From Apostichopus japonicus (taxonomy: Eukaryota > Echinodermata > Holothuroidea > Aspidochirotida > Stichopodidae), in the NCBI RefSeq assembly GCF_037975245.1, contig NC_092579.1, positions 9,667,001 through 9,731,000 on the forward strand: 64,000 bases of DNA. Reading direction: 5' to 3'. The first letter of the stretch is position 1. The number at the start of each line of letters is the position of its first letter. A program made the translations under genes and the position numbers. The notes below the pieces were generated by a model, which did not search any database, was not told the DNA's origin, and saw only the letters and a list, made by a program, of their open reading frames with translations. Of this stretch, positions 26,201 to 37,395 are shown in pieces.

Positions 26201-26405
26201 ATTCTACATCATTAAAAGAGTTAATGTTATAATACCTGCAGGTGATATTGTCTGCAGGATTAATGTCATCAGTCGCTGATAGCGTCGCCATCAGTAATAA
26301 ATATATTGTCAATACAATCATTATTGCGGCTCAGTGAATCTAGGGTTGGAATTCCTCGCTTTGCTGAGATTTGGATGAAATAAGATGACAAGGAAGAAAC
26401 ATAAC
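23207..26405 (-). mobile_element. CR1/Jockey-type LINE, nearly full ORF2 (copy B2)
   Basis: Minus-strand element from the last codons of ORF1 (about 26400-26325, translating to PNLSKARN, as in copy B3 PNLSRARN) through ORF2 to a 3' tail of AAATCAAAT-like repeats (23207-23230). Its 3' hairpin is at 23317-23269. The ORF1 stop and the ORF2 start overlap as TAATG, pointing to coupled re-initiation. The 5' part of ORF1 is missing. Confidence 0.85.
23449..26321 (-). pseudogene. LINE copy B2 ORF2: endonuclease-reverse transcriptase with internal deletion
   Basis: The start codon at 26321 opens a hydrophobic leader, then an APE-type endonuclease: FHHNSRSLNQNFDE, the catalytic-Glu box GFTETW, GGGVCLFIN, GIIYRPP and MGDYNINL. 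After KPTR the protein jumps straight to the linker KVPTRRYKQNHF. The segment holding the conserved SDHYPLF box in copy B3 is gone, so the endonuclease lacks its catalytic His/Asp. The RT (25602-24484 and 24339-23449) keeps ENYRPISLLSCFSKIIERLM, FLDLSKAFDTIDH and FADDTSIFF. Frame breaks lie near 25712 (a T run) and at 24484-24340. It encodes the element's own mobilisation enzyme and is inactive. Confidence 0.85.
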
Positions 26406-27049
26406 ATATGTAAAGACATTCTAGTCATTCATGCTCTTCAACATGCAAGCCACAAAAAAAAAAAAAAAAAAAATCAAGATTGATAACGGGTCAAAAAAGA
26501 TGTTCTCCTGATGCTTTTTGGAACATTTCCCGAGATAGAATAACAATCGGGCGGATGGATATCGACTCTAATAGGAGTATGCCACCCTAAATCAAAAAAC
26601 TTTTTTGAAATGTGCAGACGACACTGCCATACAATTTTACAAACACATATTTTGTATAAAACGTGCGTAGGCTAACAATGGTTTTGTATTGTTTTAAAGA
26701 AAACATCTTGCCTTGCTGTGCGGCCTGATGTAGCCACCGAAATGGAGATGGAGTTCGTTTCTACAAAGACGAAAGATTTGGGAGACAAAATTTCAACTGC
26801 ATGACGGTCTAGAGGCCTACCAAGCTGTTTGAGGTGGGGATAGGCATAGGGCCATAGGCACTACTACTAATCGGTACTAGGCTAGGCTTCAACAACTAGT
26901 ATTACGACAGTAAGAGTAGATCGGCATGTTTTGGTCATAAAGTCCAGGATTTCCTGTTTAGTTCCATTTTAGGCTTGGCTTACTACTTATTTGAGATCAA
27001 AGCAAACAAGCATAGACCTATATGGCTTCCTATGTCTAGGCCTACGGCT
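26406..27049. other. Intergenic stretch with poly-A run and TAGGCCTA-rich words
   Basis: A run of about 20 A near 26454-26473 follows the 5' end of LINE B2. From about 26800 the sequence is rich in TAGGC/GCCTA words. No gene was recognised. Confidence 0.5.
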
Positions 27050-27314
27050 GAGTTATGTATGTATGTATGTATGTATGTATGTATATGTGATCTTCCCGCA
27101 AGCAGGAACTCGCGAAAGAAGCCATGGAGGCTTATAGACTCGCAAGCTGACCGAAGCCAATCTCTCGGCACACATCCATTTAACGTCCATGTCGGGAAGT
27201 TGTTATTGAACAACACCCTTGCCAGACGACACACATTGCTGTCGGCGGGGAATCGAACCGGGGATCTCATGACTGGGAGACGCCGGCGTTAACCACTAGG
27301 CTATACACTCCGCC
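27050..27314 (-). mobile_element. tRNA-derived SINE with (CATA)n tail
   Basis: On the minus strand the 5' end (27314) reads GGCGGAGTGTATAGCC. It has a perfect A box, TAGCCTAGTGG, and a B box, GGTTCGATTCC (near 27259-27249). GGCGG and CCGCC could form an acceptor stem. A body of about 170 bp follows, then a tail of CATA repeats at 27085-27056. The head, body and simple-repeat tail are diagnostic of a tRNA SINE. The anticodon and T arms do not pair well, so it is not a functional tRNA. Confidence 0.75.
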
Positions 27315-27523
27315 AGTTACGACTGAGTTATAACAAGCCTAGCCTAGACCTACTGTAGGCTACAGTAGTTATACCAGTGCAACCAATGTAACCAAGATTC
27401 TAAAGTCTGACTGTAGCTGGGCTGAGTTAGGCCTAATGGACCTATATGCAGACAATTAGCTGTGTATCTCAATCATAGGAATTGAAGTTGAATATGGCCA
27501 TAAGAAGTAGCCTACTACTAGTA

Positions 27524-28010
27524 GCATGGTCACTTCGAAGTTCGGACACCTAAGCCTTAAAACACCCCAACACTATATCTTCTGGTATAAATCACATGAA
27601 AATATACTTGATATGGTGGGAGAATTGTGTTATAGTACGATACACGGCCAAACTTTCTTCCTGCAAACTGTTTTCACGTTGTATTCCAAGAAGATTCTTC
27701 GTGATTGTGGAACTGGTAATTGCAAAGTTCGGACACGCAACCCACAGATAAAATTGGTGGCGCAGTTGCTTTTTCAGTAATTATAACAGACTTCATAGAT
27801 CTCCGTCATTTTATTGACTAATATGTAAGTAATTTCTTGCACACGGGCCATTTTGGAGAGAAAATAACTGTAGCTTTGTACTTTTTGGTGAAATTTGGCT
27901 CTTCCTGTAAGTTGTCATGGTAAAATCGTGTATTTCTTAGGGTGTCCGAACTTAGCAGTATGCCGAACTTCGCACTACTGACTATACTACTATGGGCATA
28001 GCAATACATA
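27524..28010. mobile_element. MITE-like element with GTTCGGACAC inverted repeats
   Basis: GTTCGGACACCTAAG at 27540-27554 faces CTTAGGGTGTCCGAAC at 27937-27952, differing by one base. AAGTTCGGACAC occurs again internally at 27725-27736, and a diverged copy (GCCGAACTTCGCAC) lies near 27962. The interior is AT-rich and noncoding. Size and symmetry suit a non-autonomous DNA transposon, but I could not fix its ends or target duplication. Confidence 0.4.
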
Positions 28011-29336
28011 TTACTAGGTCTAATGCTATGCATGAAGGCCAAGACTGTCTATAGATAAACAGTCCTTCTCAAATTCACTCAAGCATTAAGAATTTGTAAC
28101 TTGATAAGCTACCCCAAATACTGCCACAAGGATTCATCCTTGAGCGCACCTAATTAATTCACCAGTCAACATGTATGATTGTAAACATAAGTGCTCTAAA
28201 TCTAATGGCCAGCACTACTTTCCTGTGCTTGAAGACATGTTTGGCTTGACCACTGAAATAATACTCTGTGTGTGTTTAATCATGAATTTGTGCAGAGGAG
28301 CATTAAGTATGCCTAGCATTACCAAATGGGGTAGATATTCAATATCCCCTTTTTTGGCCAACAACAGGTCGAGTCAGTTGGTATTGCAATATAAGTATAT
28401 GGAAGATGGTAATGGCTTAGCCTAAGATACTCCTAGGGTAAGCACCTAGCATGCTATGCAACAACGCTTTGATTGAAGATTTGTTAACAGACTTATCAGC
28501 CATAAGGCTAGTTCTAAATTAGCTAGGCCTTACACAGTTACAGTTTCAGCCAAAAACTCCATTAGGCCTATACAATTTGGCCTACTGCCACTGGCTGAAG
28601 TTTAAAACGATATGGTTAAGACTTAGACTAGACTCAGTACATCAGCAAAAATCGTTTAAGTCGAAGACTATATTGCTAGGGTTTTGCAGGCCTGCCAACT
28701 CTCGCGGTTTACTGTACAACTCTCACTGCAAGTCTTCAAAATTTTACGAAAGTTTGTTATACCTTTGAGTTTGACATCAGCGTCCTCGAAATTGGGTCTG
28801 TTCACGTTTCACGGTTACCAAAGGTAGCAAATTTTCAAATTACAGTACAGAACTTCTATTCTAAATGAAAGAAATATAATTAATATCTGCAATTCATGAA
28901 TTAGAATTGACCAGACCTTAAAACTATTCTGGAAATTATATTCAAGATGGTAGAAAAGTGTGACAATCTATAAATTTTCTAAAAGTTGTTCTTTTCTTAA
29001 TGGTGGTGCCACTCCACCATTAATCAAACATATGTTGTTCATTTAAAGGCAATAATAATGAGTAGACAAACATGTTATTAATTCATAACCTTACTAAAAA
29101 AGATATATAAACTCTTAATAGGTTCCAAGTTCGAAACAAAGAAAAGTGATCAACAAGACATAAATTTATTAAACACAAGCCATGCTTGTTATTATACTAA
29201 GCAATACATTTCAATGTGTAACACGCAGGCACACAAAATTCTTAGTAGTTGCATATTTGCACGCACTGTTCTGGCCTTCGGTTAAGCATTAGGAGTTGAG
29301 ACCGTTAACTTACTTAGCCCAATCTGATATTACAAG
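28011..29336. other. Intergenic stretch, no recognised feature
   Basis: AT-rich with TAGGCCTA-like words at 28380-28690. Short ORFs at 28171-28425 and 28577-28768 show no motif and are probably chance. Confidence 0.5.
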
Positions 29337-31660
29337 ATGACTTCTCCTGAGCTGGATACCGATGAAGAGTACAGTATCATTGGAAAATATCGTTCGTCAG
29401 GACTGTGCCCTGAAAATTCAACATTAAATCTAAGAAGATCGATACGGAAAAGATCAAAGAGTTTAGACTAATGGGAGCAATAAAGATCCACCGAGCTTTG
29501 TGCTGAAAAGTGTGAGCAGTAATACTTTTAAATCAAGAAAAGCCAAAATCATGCAATTTAAGTCATTGAAATTAAAAAAGCTTCACTGTCCAGTATCAAA
29601 AATATTTGCAAACTTTGATACAGCATTCTGTTCTGTACAAGAATTGTTGATTGTACGCACCTTATTAGCAGTGTAAGAATACCTGCTTTTAGCACATTCA
29701 GTCATCGAGTAATCTTTTGTTAACTTTCAATAAGTATATACTGTATCAGCATGATTGGAAATCCTTAATAGCAGTATATTGTCTACAAAACTCAGATATA
29801 AATCACTTGAACATCAGTTGGTATGATTGTGTATGGTTCTGAATGCTATTTTCCTTTTTTTTTAGGTGGGTGTGAATATGATTGGACCCCTTGCAGAGAC
29901 CATCAATGGAAATAAGTACATCATAACCCTATGTGACTATTTTTCAAAATGGCCAGAGGCTGTTGCTGTAAGAGACAAAACAGCATAAACCGTTGCAAAC
30001 TTTCTGTTTGAAACCATGGCCAGGTATATATCCATCTACTTTGTTTTTACTTTACATAACATACAGGTAGTTTTGAAGTTAGTTATGCAGACCTGCATTT
30101 GTTCTCAGTTTTACCTGTGACCCAGAAAGCGGCCAAATGGTTACAGGAATTTCTTGAAGTTGTTTTATAAGTTAATGTTAATAAAATGTTAGTGGGATAA
30201 CGGTCAGTGCATCCAAGACCAGGTGTTATGTCAGTGCTTAACTTACTTGTTTTGAAAGAAGTGCTAAAAGAATCTCCTGATTAAACCACACGGCCACTCT
30301 GAAGATGCCAATAGTTTACTGCATTACTCATAACCAGTTCTTTAACAACTTGTTTAATTTTTCATTTATTTAGATTTGGGTGCATGAAAGTTGTCATCTC
30401 AGACCAAAGAGGAGAATTTGTTAATTCTCTGAACAAGTCCGTGTTTGACATGACAGGGGTGGGCCACAGAGTATCCTTCAGCTACCACCCACAGACCAAT
30501 GGGCTGGATGAAAGATTCAACCAAACTCTGCAAAATGCAAATGTCACTCATCAAAGTTGTCAATCAAAACCAAGATGACTGGGATGAAACACTGTCTTCC
30601 ATTCTCATGGGGTACCGTACAGCAAAACATGGTTCTACAGGTCTTTCTCCTTTTGTTGTGATGTTTGAAAGGTTTGTAATAAATCAAACCTACCATTGCT
30701 GAATAGAGGTTTACATTTGTAAAGGTCATATACGGAGAAAAGCAATCAGGGACAAGAGAGTTTGGAAAAATCCTGCATAGCTACACTGATCCTCTATAGG
30801 ATAAAATCTCATTTGACACATCCCAGGTCCTGGGAAAAACTGCTAAATAGCAAGTACAAAAGATGAACATTCATTAAATTATAAAAGCATGCCAATTAAT
30901 TTAGATACATGCAATTAATGCCACTGATATTGGTTTTGTTTTTCAGTTATATATCATATTTTGGGCTGGTATGCAATTTGGACCTATAACAGCACAGAAT
31001 ATACTTTTGTTTTATATTTCTGCTGGTTTGAGTATGTGATGTGACTCAGATTTATGGTTCCAGGGTCTTAATAGTGAAAATAAAATATATAAAAATTTAT
31101 TTATTCTTCAGTCAACAAAGTGTTGTGAATAATTAATTGTTAATTATCTTCATATATCCAGAGAGCCATTGTTACCAGTCGACATTGAAGACTCCATTGT
31201 CCAACCAGAATCTCCTGCTGCAGTGATGCACAGCGGGAGAGGGTTTTTCAACTCATGTCACAGTCGCAGGACATAATCAAAGGTTTTGTAAAAGAAAATA
31301 TTGGCAAAGCCCAAAAACGGCAAAAAAAGAATTTTGATTAAAGGCAGCAATCAAAACAGGTAATTACATAATGCTATGTTGTGCATTGAAAACTGCACTG
31401 TAGTGAAATGAATGGCAACACATACATTGTATTATGATGTTTACGTATATATGCTGGATTTTGTTTTATTCAGAGCTTCAAAGTTGGTTCTATAAGTGTT
31501 CTCGTCCGGAATGCTAGAAAGGATGCCCGAAGAGGAGGGAAGCTCGAAAACTTTTGGCTTGGGCTGTATGGAGTCAAGACTGTGAATGAGAAAGGGCTGT
31601 ACACACAGCCTTCCTTTGAAGAAGAAATTCAATCAATTTTACTTAAAGAATTTCACACAA
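29337..31660 (+). pseudogene. Intron-containing integrase gene, KRBA2/GIN1-like, broken
   Basis: Exon-like segments: 29337-29472 (MTSPELDTDEEYSII, then RRSIRKRSKS), 29866-30023, 30374-30671, 31163-31359 and 31474-31660, with GT/AG boundaries and matching phases. Together they give an integrase core: MIGPLAETINGNKYIITLCD with the first catalytic Asp, SDQRGEFVN with the second, and YHPQTNGLDERFNQTL with the Glu 35 residues further on. Then come GYRTAKHGSTGLSPFVVMF, EPLLPVD and a C-terminal KVGSISVLVRNARKD with GGKLENFWLGLY, which resembles a GPY/F module. This matches the integrase of KRBA2-like and GIN1-like genes and Ginger transposons. The HHCC zinc domain was not found. In-frame TAA codons follow DKTA (near 29987) and NFD (near 31339), with frameshifts near 30537, 31235 and 31590. 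Likely a decayed domesticated gene or transposon. Confidence 0.7.
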
Positions 31661-32059
31661 GTAAGATTCCTTTACAGTCTTTTTATTTGGGAGGGGGGGT
31701 CGGGAGAGGGGGTTGATTGGCATGATTCCTCCATAATTTTCTTAACAATAATCAGTAACTTGATGAGTTCTGTGCTGGCTTATGTGAGGGTAAGGGCTGT
31801 AGCTGTCTTCACACAATAAATCAATTTGACTCAATGGCTTTAAAAAATGAAACATAATTGCCAACAATAAAAGAGAGAAGAATAAGTTAATTAGAAAACT
31901 CCAGTTTCCAGACAAATGTTTTCAAATATTTGATTTTATTTGCTTAGTTTCGAGAGGAGAATTTTATGTGATGTCAGTTTGAAACTCAGCAATTAAATGT
32001 TCAACTTCTAATTAGCTTCTTGCCAGATCAACTTGGTAAAACCACATATAGTAACTACT
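31661..32059. other. Noncoding stretch, no recognised feature
   Basis: Follows the last integrase exon. A G-rich tract lies at 31690-31712. Nothing else was recognised. Confidence 0.5.
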
Positions 32060-32500
32060 TTCTTTGGTGTAGATATCATGCATGGTAATGAGTGGGCGGG
32101 GTTAACATGAAACTAGTATCAACATGTTGCTTGACCATTACAACATTTTTAATCTCTGGTTTATTCTGCTGATTGAATGTTTGTAACGGGCGGGACCAAA
32201 ATAGATTTTTGCTGACGTTCTCTTGTTAGCTCCAATCTGAAGAATGGTAGGTTGGTTTGAGGTGATCCTTGCAGCAATGATGAGCTAAGGAGGGTCGTTA
32301 TTGCTTTTGGTGCAGATATTGTGCAACAAAATGAGTGGGCAGGGCTTAACATTAATAACTGTTAGCTCCAATCTGAAGAATGGTAGGTTGGTTTGAGGTG
32401 ATCCTTGCAGCAATGACGAGCTAAGGAGGGTCGTTATTGCTTTTGGTGCAGATATTGTGCAACGAAATGAGTGGGCAGGGCTTAACATTAAAACCTGATC
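32060..32500. repeat. 136-bp tandem repeat, about 2.6 copies
   Basis: GTTAGCTCCAATCTGAAG occurs at 32225 and 32361, and ATGAGTGGGCAGGGCTTAAC at 32331 and 32467, both 136 bp apart and nearly identical. A diverged partial unit (AATGAGTGGGCGGGGTTAAC) lies at about 32084. This is a local duplication without coding content. Confidence 0.85.
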
Positions 32501-33759
32501 TGCAATTGCTCACCAACCATATGTGGTATGACTAAATTTTATTGTGCTGAGGAGGTTGGTTACACAATGCAATGTTTTCAGTGTTATTATTTTGCTACAT
32601 ATTGATGAGATGTGTGACAAAATAAGGTTCAGCTGAAATTTCCTTATAAACACAGAATCGGAAGAATTTTATTCCATTTGAGTTGATACTTAACATAATG
32701 ATACCTCATAGCCTGCAGGAATGGTCCGTCTCGTTTTCTTGGCAGATATTTTCCACTTTCGCCCATGTTTGTTGCATCTCAATCATCATTTCCAGCTTTT
32801 TCTAATATTTGTAGAGCCTTAATTACTATTAAGTGTGCAAACCCCCTTCCCTCCCCCCACACACAAACAAACGCATACACAAATTACTCATGTTACATCA
32901 TGGAAACCATAATGCATTTTACATTGGTTGATTTTTCATATATTGAACAAACTAAATATTAAGAAAATGTCCCTTAAAATATTACTTAATTCAAAAGGGA
33001 ATTGCGATATAGCATCATTACGGTAATGTTGCTTTACCATTCCAATGTTGTTGTTATAGGAGAAATGATATACTGCTTAAATCTTCATGGTGGTGGCAGC
33101 AACCCAATGAGATTCCTGGCTTGCAGCCGACAGTATCAGGAACTTGGCCAAAGTTGGTTGAGTTGATAATCTAACACACTGTCTAGACTGAGTTTGCAGC
33201 AAGAACAGCCATCAAATTACCATTTCCCCAAAGAGTGGTGTAGCTGGGAACCACATTGCACTTTGCATGTGTGGTTGGAGTATTAATTTTATACAGGTTG
33301 TAAAACACTGCATGAAGTCACATTTATTCTTTCATCAACATTGATTCTATCATCACAGAAATCCTCATAGAGGCATAAATTTCCAGAATAGGCACTGATA
33401 TTGACCCACTTAAATTTCATCTGATCTTGAATTTGGTATGACCTCTATGTATTAACATATGCCTTAATTAACAAAGAAAAAAATGCAAATTTGTATTCAA
33501 TATCCAATAAATGTCTCGTAGCGTTTAAATTTTTTATTGCAAGAAAGAATTTTTTAACAAAAGGAATCGATATACATATGAACATATCCACAGTGTACTA
33601 ACACAAATAATTGCTGACCTGTGCTGTGATACAGTAGGTTGTTGAATATACAGTAGCTGTTGCATGTAATCCATAAATTTAATTATTCTATATTTCAGGA
33701 ACTTGCAGCCAGTATCATCAGTACAAACACACCAGATGAGGTTAGCAGCCCAAGTTTGA
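32501..33759. other. Noncoding stretch, no recognised feature
   Basis: AT-rich sequence, probably intronic or intergenic. A C-rich microsatellite-like tract is at 32840-32880. One exon-like piece between AG and GT, near 33701-33741, is too short to judge. Confidence 0.4.
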
Positions 33760-34030
33760 ATATGATTCAAATATCCAATAGAAGAAATTTGAATTAAAGG
33801 TAGTCTGTATAGGCAACAAATTATAGCATACTTTTCTGAAGATTTCAAAAATTACATTCCTTGAGATTGTTATTTCCAGATTGGTCTGAGACATTCTAAA
33901 TGAACACACAAGATGACTGAATGTCTTAGTGAGGTAAATTTCCTCCAGGGTGGTAATGACAACAATTTAAAATGTTGACCAAATGTGACCGTATTGGAAC
34001 TTTCGCATATTTGGGGCCAAACAAACCTCT
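33760..34030 (-). repeat. Dispersed repeat, copy 1
   Basis: The reverse complement matches 35300-35540 over most of its length. Shared blocks include GAGGAAATTTACCTCAC, ACATTCAGTCATCTTGTGTG and TACAGACTACCTTTAA. The two copies are in opposite orientation, 1.5 kb apart. Family unknown. Confidence 0.7.
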
Positions 34031-34968
34031 GCCCCCCTGCACAATTTCCCACCCCAACCTATGTTCTATATTTCTCTTTCACAATATATGTTACCTTCTT
34101 ACAGGGAGAAACATGATCAAGGTCAATACAGCCCCACAGTTATTGCATATTTATCCAACTCTTGCAAAGAATACTGGTTTTTCTATTTCAAATTGAGTTT
34201 CCGTTTCATTATTTTATGGATATAGATCCATGTTATTGTGAATTTCTTGATCGTGGAAAATCACTGGCCATGCTCGAAAAGTCACATTAAATATTGTTAA
34301 ATGTTTTTATTTCAGGAACAAAGCAATCCTGTTACTGTAAAGGTAAGTAACCTAAGACAACCCATGCAGCTTTAGAAATAAATTCATTAAGGCAGGGATT
34401 CCAAGCTACGGAGGTGCAAGACTTCATGTGACTTGATCCTCCTCACCTGGAAATGTTGAAAAATGGAAGACCTTTACTGTGCCAGGACCATATCCTTGAC
34501 AAACTCCTATGCCTGGAGAAGGGAAAATCCCAACCTATATGGGCACAATTGCAAGGGGCATTTTGTGATGTTCCAACCCCATCCCAAGGATTGACACTTA
34601 TTGCAGAATATCATAATTTTCACTTCAACAATGAAGGTTTTAAGTTTTATTATCCCCCAAATATACTAGATTTCCAACATGGGCACTCTCTTTGTCAAGT
34701 TCATGATACCTCTACTCTTTTCTCCCAGTAGCATATTCCAACAAATGGTTATTAAGATATGATGTGTTTATCATTTTACTTGATGAGAGTAACTGTTCAG
34801 CTACAGAAGCTAGTGACAGACTTCCAAGAAAGTGCTTTGAAACATCAAGCAATCGTAAAGAAATGGATACAAATGAAGGCTGCAACCCTAAACTTTTCCA
34901 CTCATATTGATGAGCCACCCATGTCAGATGTAGATTTCCTACAAATCTAAATTTTCCTTCTTTTATAG
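34031..34968. other. Noncoding stretch, no recognised feature
   Basis: ORFs at 34453-34731 and 34759-34950 have no recognised motif. Short pieces flanked by AG and GT, such as 34317-34342, could be exons of the neighbouring broken genes, but I cannot support them. Confidence 0.4.
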
Positions 34969-36034
34969 CTTCTTTGCAGCATCATTCAACACTATGATGG
35001 ACATAGCTCTGAATTAATGGAAGTAATCAAAGCTCTCTTCCACGCAATTTCAACCTGAACTTTATGGGCCTCCTGTCTCGCAAGGTTGAAACAGATTCTT
35101 CCAGAGTTTGATTCAACTGCACAGGAGGATGCATTAGAATTCCTTGGTGCAGTTTACACATCATCATGCACTTCCTGTAACCAAAGCCAGTGCAAACTTT
35201 TAGATGAGTAAGAGATATAGATCGTTCTGTGAAAAGCATCAAAGCAACCCCCCAAAAAATAAGTGAACTTTTCAATGTATTATTTAAATTTATGCCATGT
35301 TGGCCCAAATATTCAAATTTGGTCACCTTTGGTCAAAATTCTATAAACTGTTTTTATTACAACTTTTGAGGAAATTTACCTCACAGGGACATTCAGTCAT
35401 CTTGTGTGTTCATTAAGAATGTCTGAGAACAATTTGGACTAAGGGCCTACATGAAAGTAACTTGTTAAAAACTTCTAGCAATTATAGCATCCTATAAATT
35501 GGGGCATATACAGACTACCTTTAACATTGAAACTGATTGGGAATTTGCTTAGGTTTGCAGGGAATTAGTCATTTTTAAAAGAGGTATCATGGCACCAGTT
35601 AGATCTGACTGATAAACTTGCATCAATACAATGAGGATGCACATTTTGTAAGGCTGGGTTTAGATGATAGTCTGTATCTGATTTATAAGTTTGTTGCTCT
35701 TAATAGTAATTCTGATAATTTTAAGTAAAAGCTGAATGAAAGTTTTCATTTATACCTGATAATCCAGAGGGTAAAGGAACAAATGGAAATTGCAATAGAA
35801 ATGCAACATTGTTGTAATGAGTAACTTATTTTTTTCCTTTCCAGGTACTTCTTCTTACATACAACAAATGAGATGAAGTGGACTTCCTGCAATGAGACTT
35901 GCACTGTCGGGCAAACTCATATCCAGTAATTCCAATATATCCTAGTAACAAGGGCTATATGTCATGCTTGAGTATGCAGGGGCACCTTGAAGTGTGTCTA
36001 GATTGCAAAGATCTTGAAGGCTGTTGTGAGTCCT
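34969..36034 (+). pseudogene. Exons resembling a ubiquitin-specific protease (USP) domain
   Basis: Exon 34969-35207 follows TTTTATAG and ends at a GTAAGAG donor. It reads through SELMEVIKALFHAIST, an in-frame TGA at 35056-35058, then RLKQILPEFDSTAQEDALEF. QEDALEFL (35122-35145) resembles the QQDAxEFL block of C19 ubiquitin hydrolases. It ends in CTSCNQSQC, a possible zinc pair. Exon 35845-36034 joins in phase (LLDE then YFFLHTTNEMKW) and carries further Cys-rich sequence, but has a TAA after THIQ. The catalytic Cys box and His box are not visible. USP enzymes remove ubiquitin; any activity here is unlikely. It lies downstream of the integrase on the same strand and might once have been one gene with it. 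A chance resemblance remains possible. Confidence 0.4.
35300..35540 (+). repeat. Dispersed repeat, copy 2
   Basis: Inverted partner of 33760-34030. It lies in the intron between the two USP-like exons. Confidence 0.7.
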
Positions 36035-37064
36035 GGTGAGTTCCTGCAAACTCCCTGTTTTTGTCATATTGTTTTCATTCCATGCTGTTTTGTGTTATGT
36101 AAAATTGTTTCAATATGTAACACAATGCATTTTTGTGAAGTAGCAGTATGTGTGTTTATAGTGTAATGCTAAGAGCCTGTCATTACGATAACTCAATAAA
36201 CTGACAAATGAACAGTAGTCAAATTCTGAAACTATTAGTGATGTAAGTTAATGGCCAGAATTCATACGTTGGAAATTTTCAGGTTTAGAATCCAGCTTGA
36301 GTTGAAATGATCCCATTGAGCAGTTCTAAATACTGTATACAGGCATCTTTTCATATTGACTGTAGATCTCTGGTGTTATGTCTTTCACAATTTATTAATT
36401 TATTAAGTGTTGTGGAAAGAGTTAATTTCACATAGGGTGACATGTATATGTGAAATTAATTAACTAGTTAATTATATTTAATCGTCCAGTGTGAAGAAAT
36501 TACACTAAATCACCATTGTCGCCCTAAGTGGTGAGTTTATGCTATGTCGTCCTAAGTGTTGTGAAAAGAGTTAAATTTACCTAGAGCAAAGATGTCGCCT
36601 TAGGAGCTTTATGTGCAATTCACTATTTTTTTAATTAAATACTTTGGTATTTGTATTAGGCAGAGGGATTATTATAAATAGCACACCATCAGTCCGGTTC
36701 TCCTTCAATACTTCTCTCCAGAAAGGACACAATTTTCTGGCCAATGGTTCAAGAACGGGATTGATAAAGTATACCGTTTGTATTAGAAACCATTACTTCA
36801 TCTAGCCAAGGATGTGAAGAATTATTAGTCTCCAGTAGTTCTTGATTCAGTGGTTCATATTCAATTCATGTTGAGTTTTCAGGAACTATTACCAGTTATG
36901 CAACGAGTCAGGGCTAGAGTCACTAAATTTCAGAGAAATAAAGTAACTCAAACACAAGTTCATGGACAGTCTTCCCACAGATCTAGATTATGCAGTGACC
37001 AAGGCCAAGATTCAACTCAAACGTAGGTTTCATAAAAGTGATATCTTTATTAAGTATCTTGATA
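36035..37064. other. Noncoding stretch with a diverged direct repeat
   Basis: GTGTTGTGGAAAGAGTTAAT near 36410 and GTGTTGTGAAAAGAGTTAAA near 36556 form a diverged direct repeat. No coding sequence was recognised. Confidence 0.4.
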
Positions 37065-37395
37065 GTCACTGACTTTTTCATGTTTGCTGATAGTGGTTGT
37101 ACCAGATGTCATTGTCTTAAACTCCACAAGTCACAAAGTAGCATTAATATTCGGCATAAATTTTTTTCTAATAGTGTCGTGAATGAGTGGAATGGTTTGC
37201 CTGAGAAAATTGTACTTGCAAGTACTGTAGTGTGAAGGGGTTTAAGAATGCTTTGGACAAGCACTTTAAGCATTGTAATCGGGTCTGATCGTTTGTGTCA
37301 TCAGTTTTCTTCCATCTCCTATAGGGTCTTTGATGGGGACTTGAGTGTCCCTCCTGATCCTTTTTCTTTACTAAACTAATCTAAACTAATAAGGT
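37065..37395 (+). mobile_element. 3' fragment of a different non-LTR retrotransposon
   Basis: Translation gives GCTRCHCLKLHKSQSSINIR, then HKFFSNSVVNEWNGLPEKIV and, after one stop, GFKNALDKHFKHC. This SRTRGHxxKL...FFSxRVVxxWNxLP pattern is the C-terminal end of CR1/Rex1/Jockey-like ORF2 proteins. It ends in ACTAAACTAATCTAAACTAA, a short tandem tail. Only the end of the element is present. Confidence 0.7.

Noticed and set aside
26975-27292. 105-codon and 95-codon ORFs over the SINE
   Set aside because: Both are overlapped by a clear tRNA SINE and a TATG repeat, with no protein motif.
32161-32488. Two similar minus-strand ORFs of 63-67 codons
   Set aside because: They are translations of the 136-bp tandem repeat.
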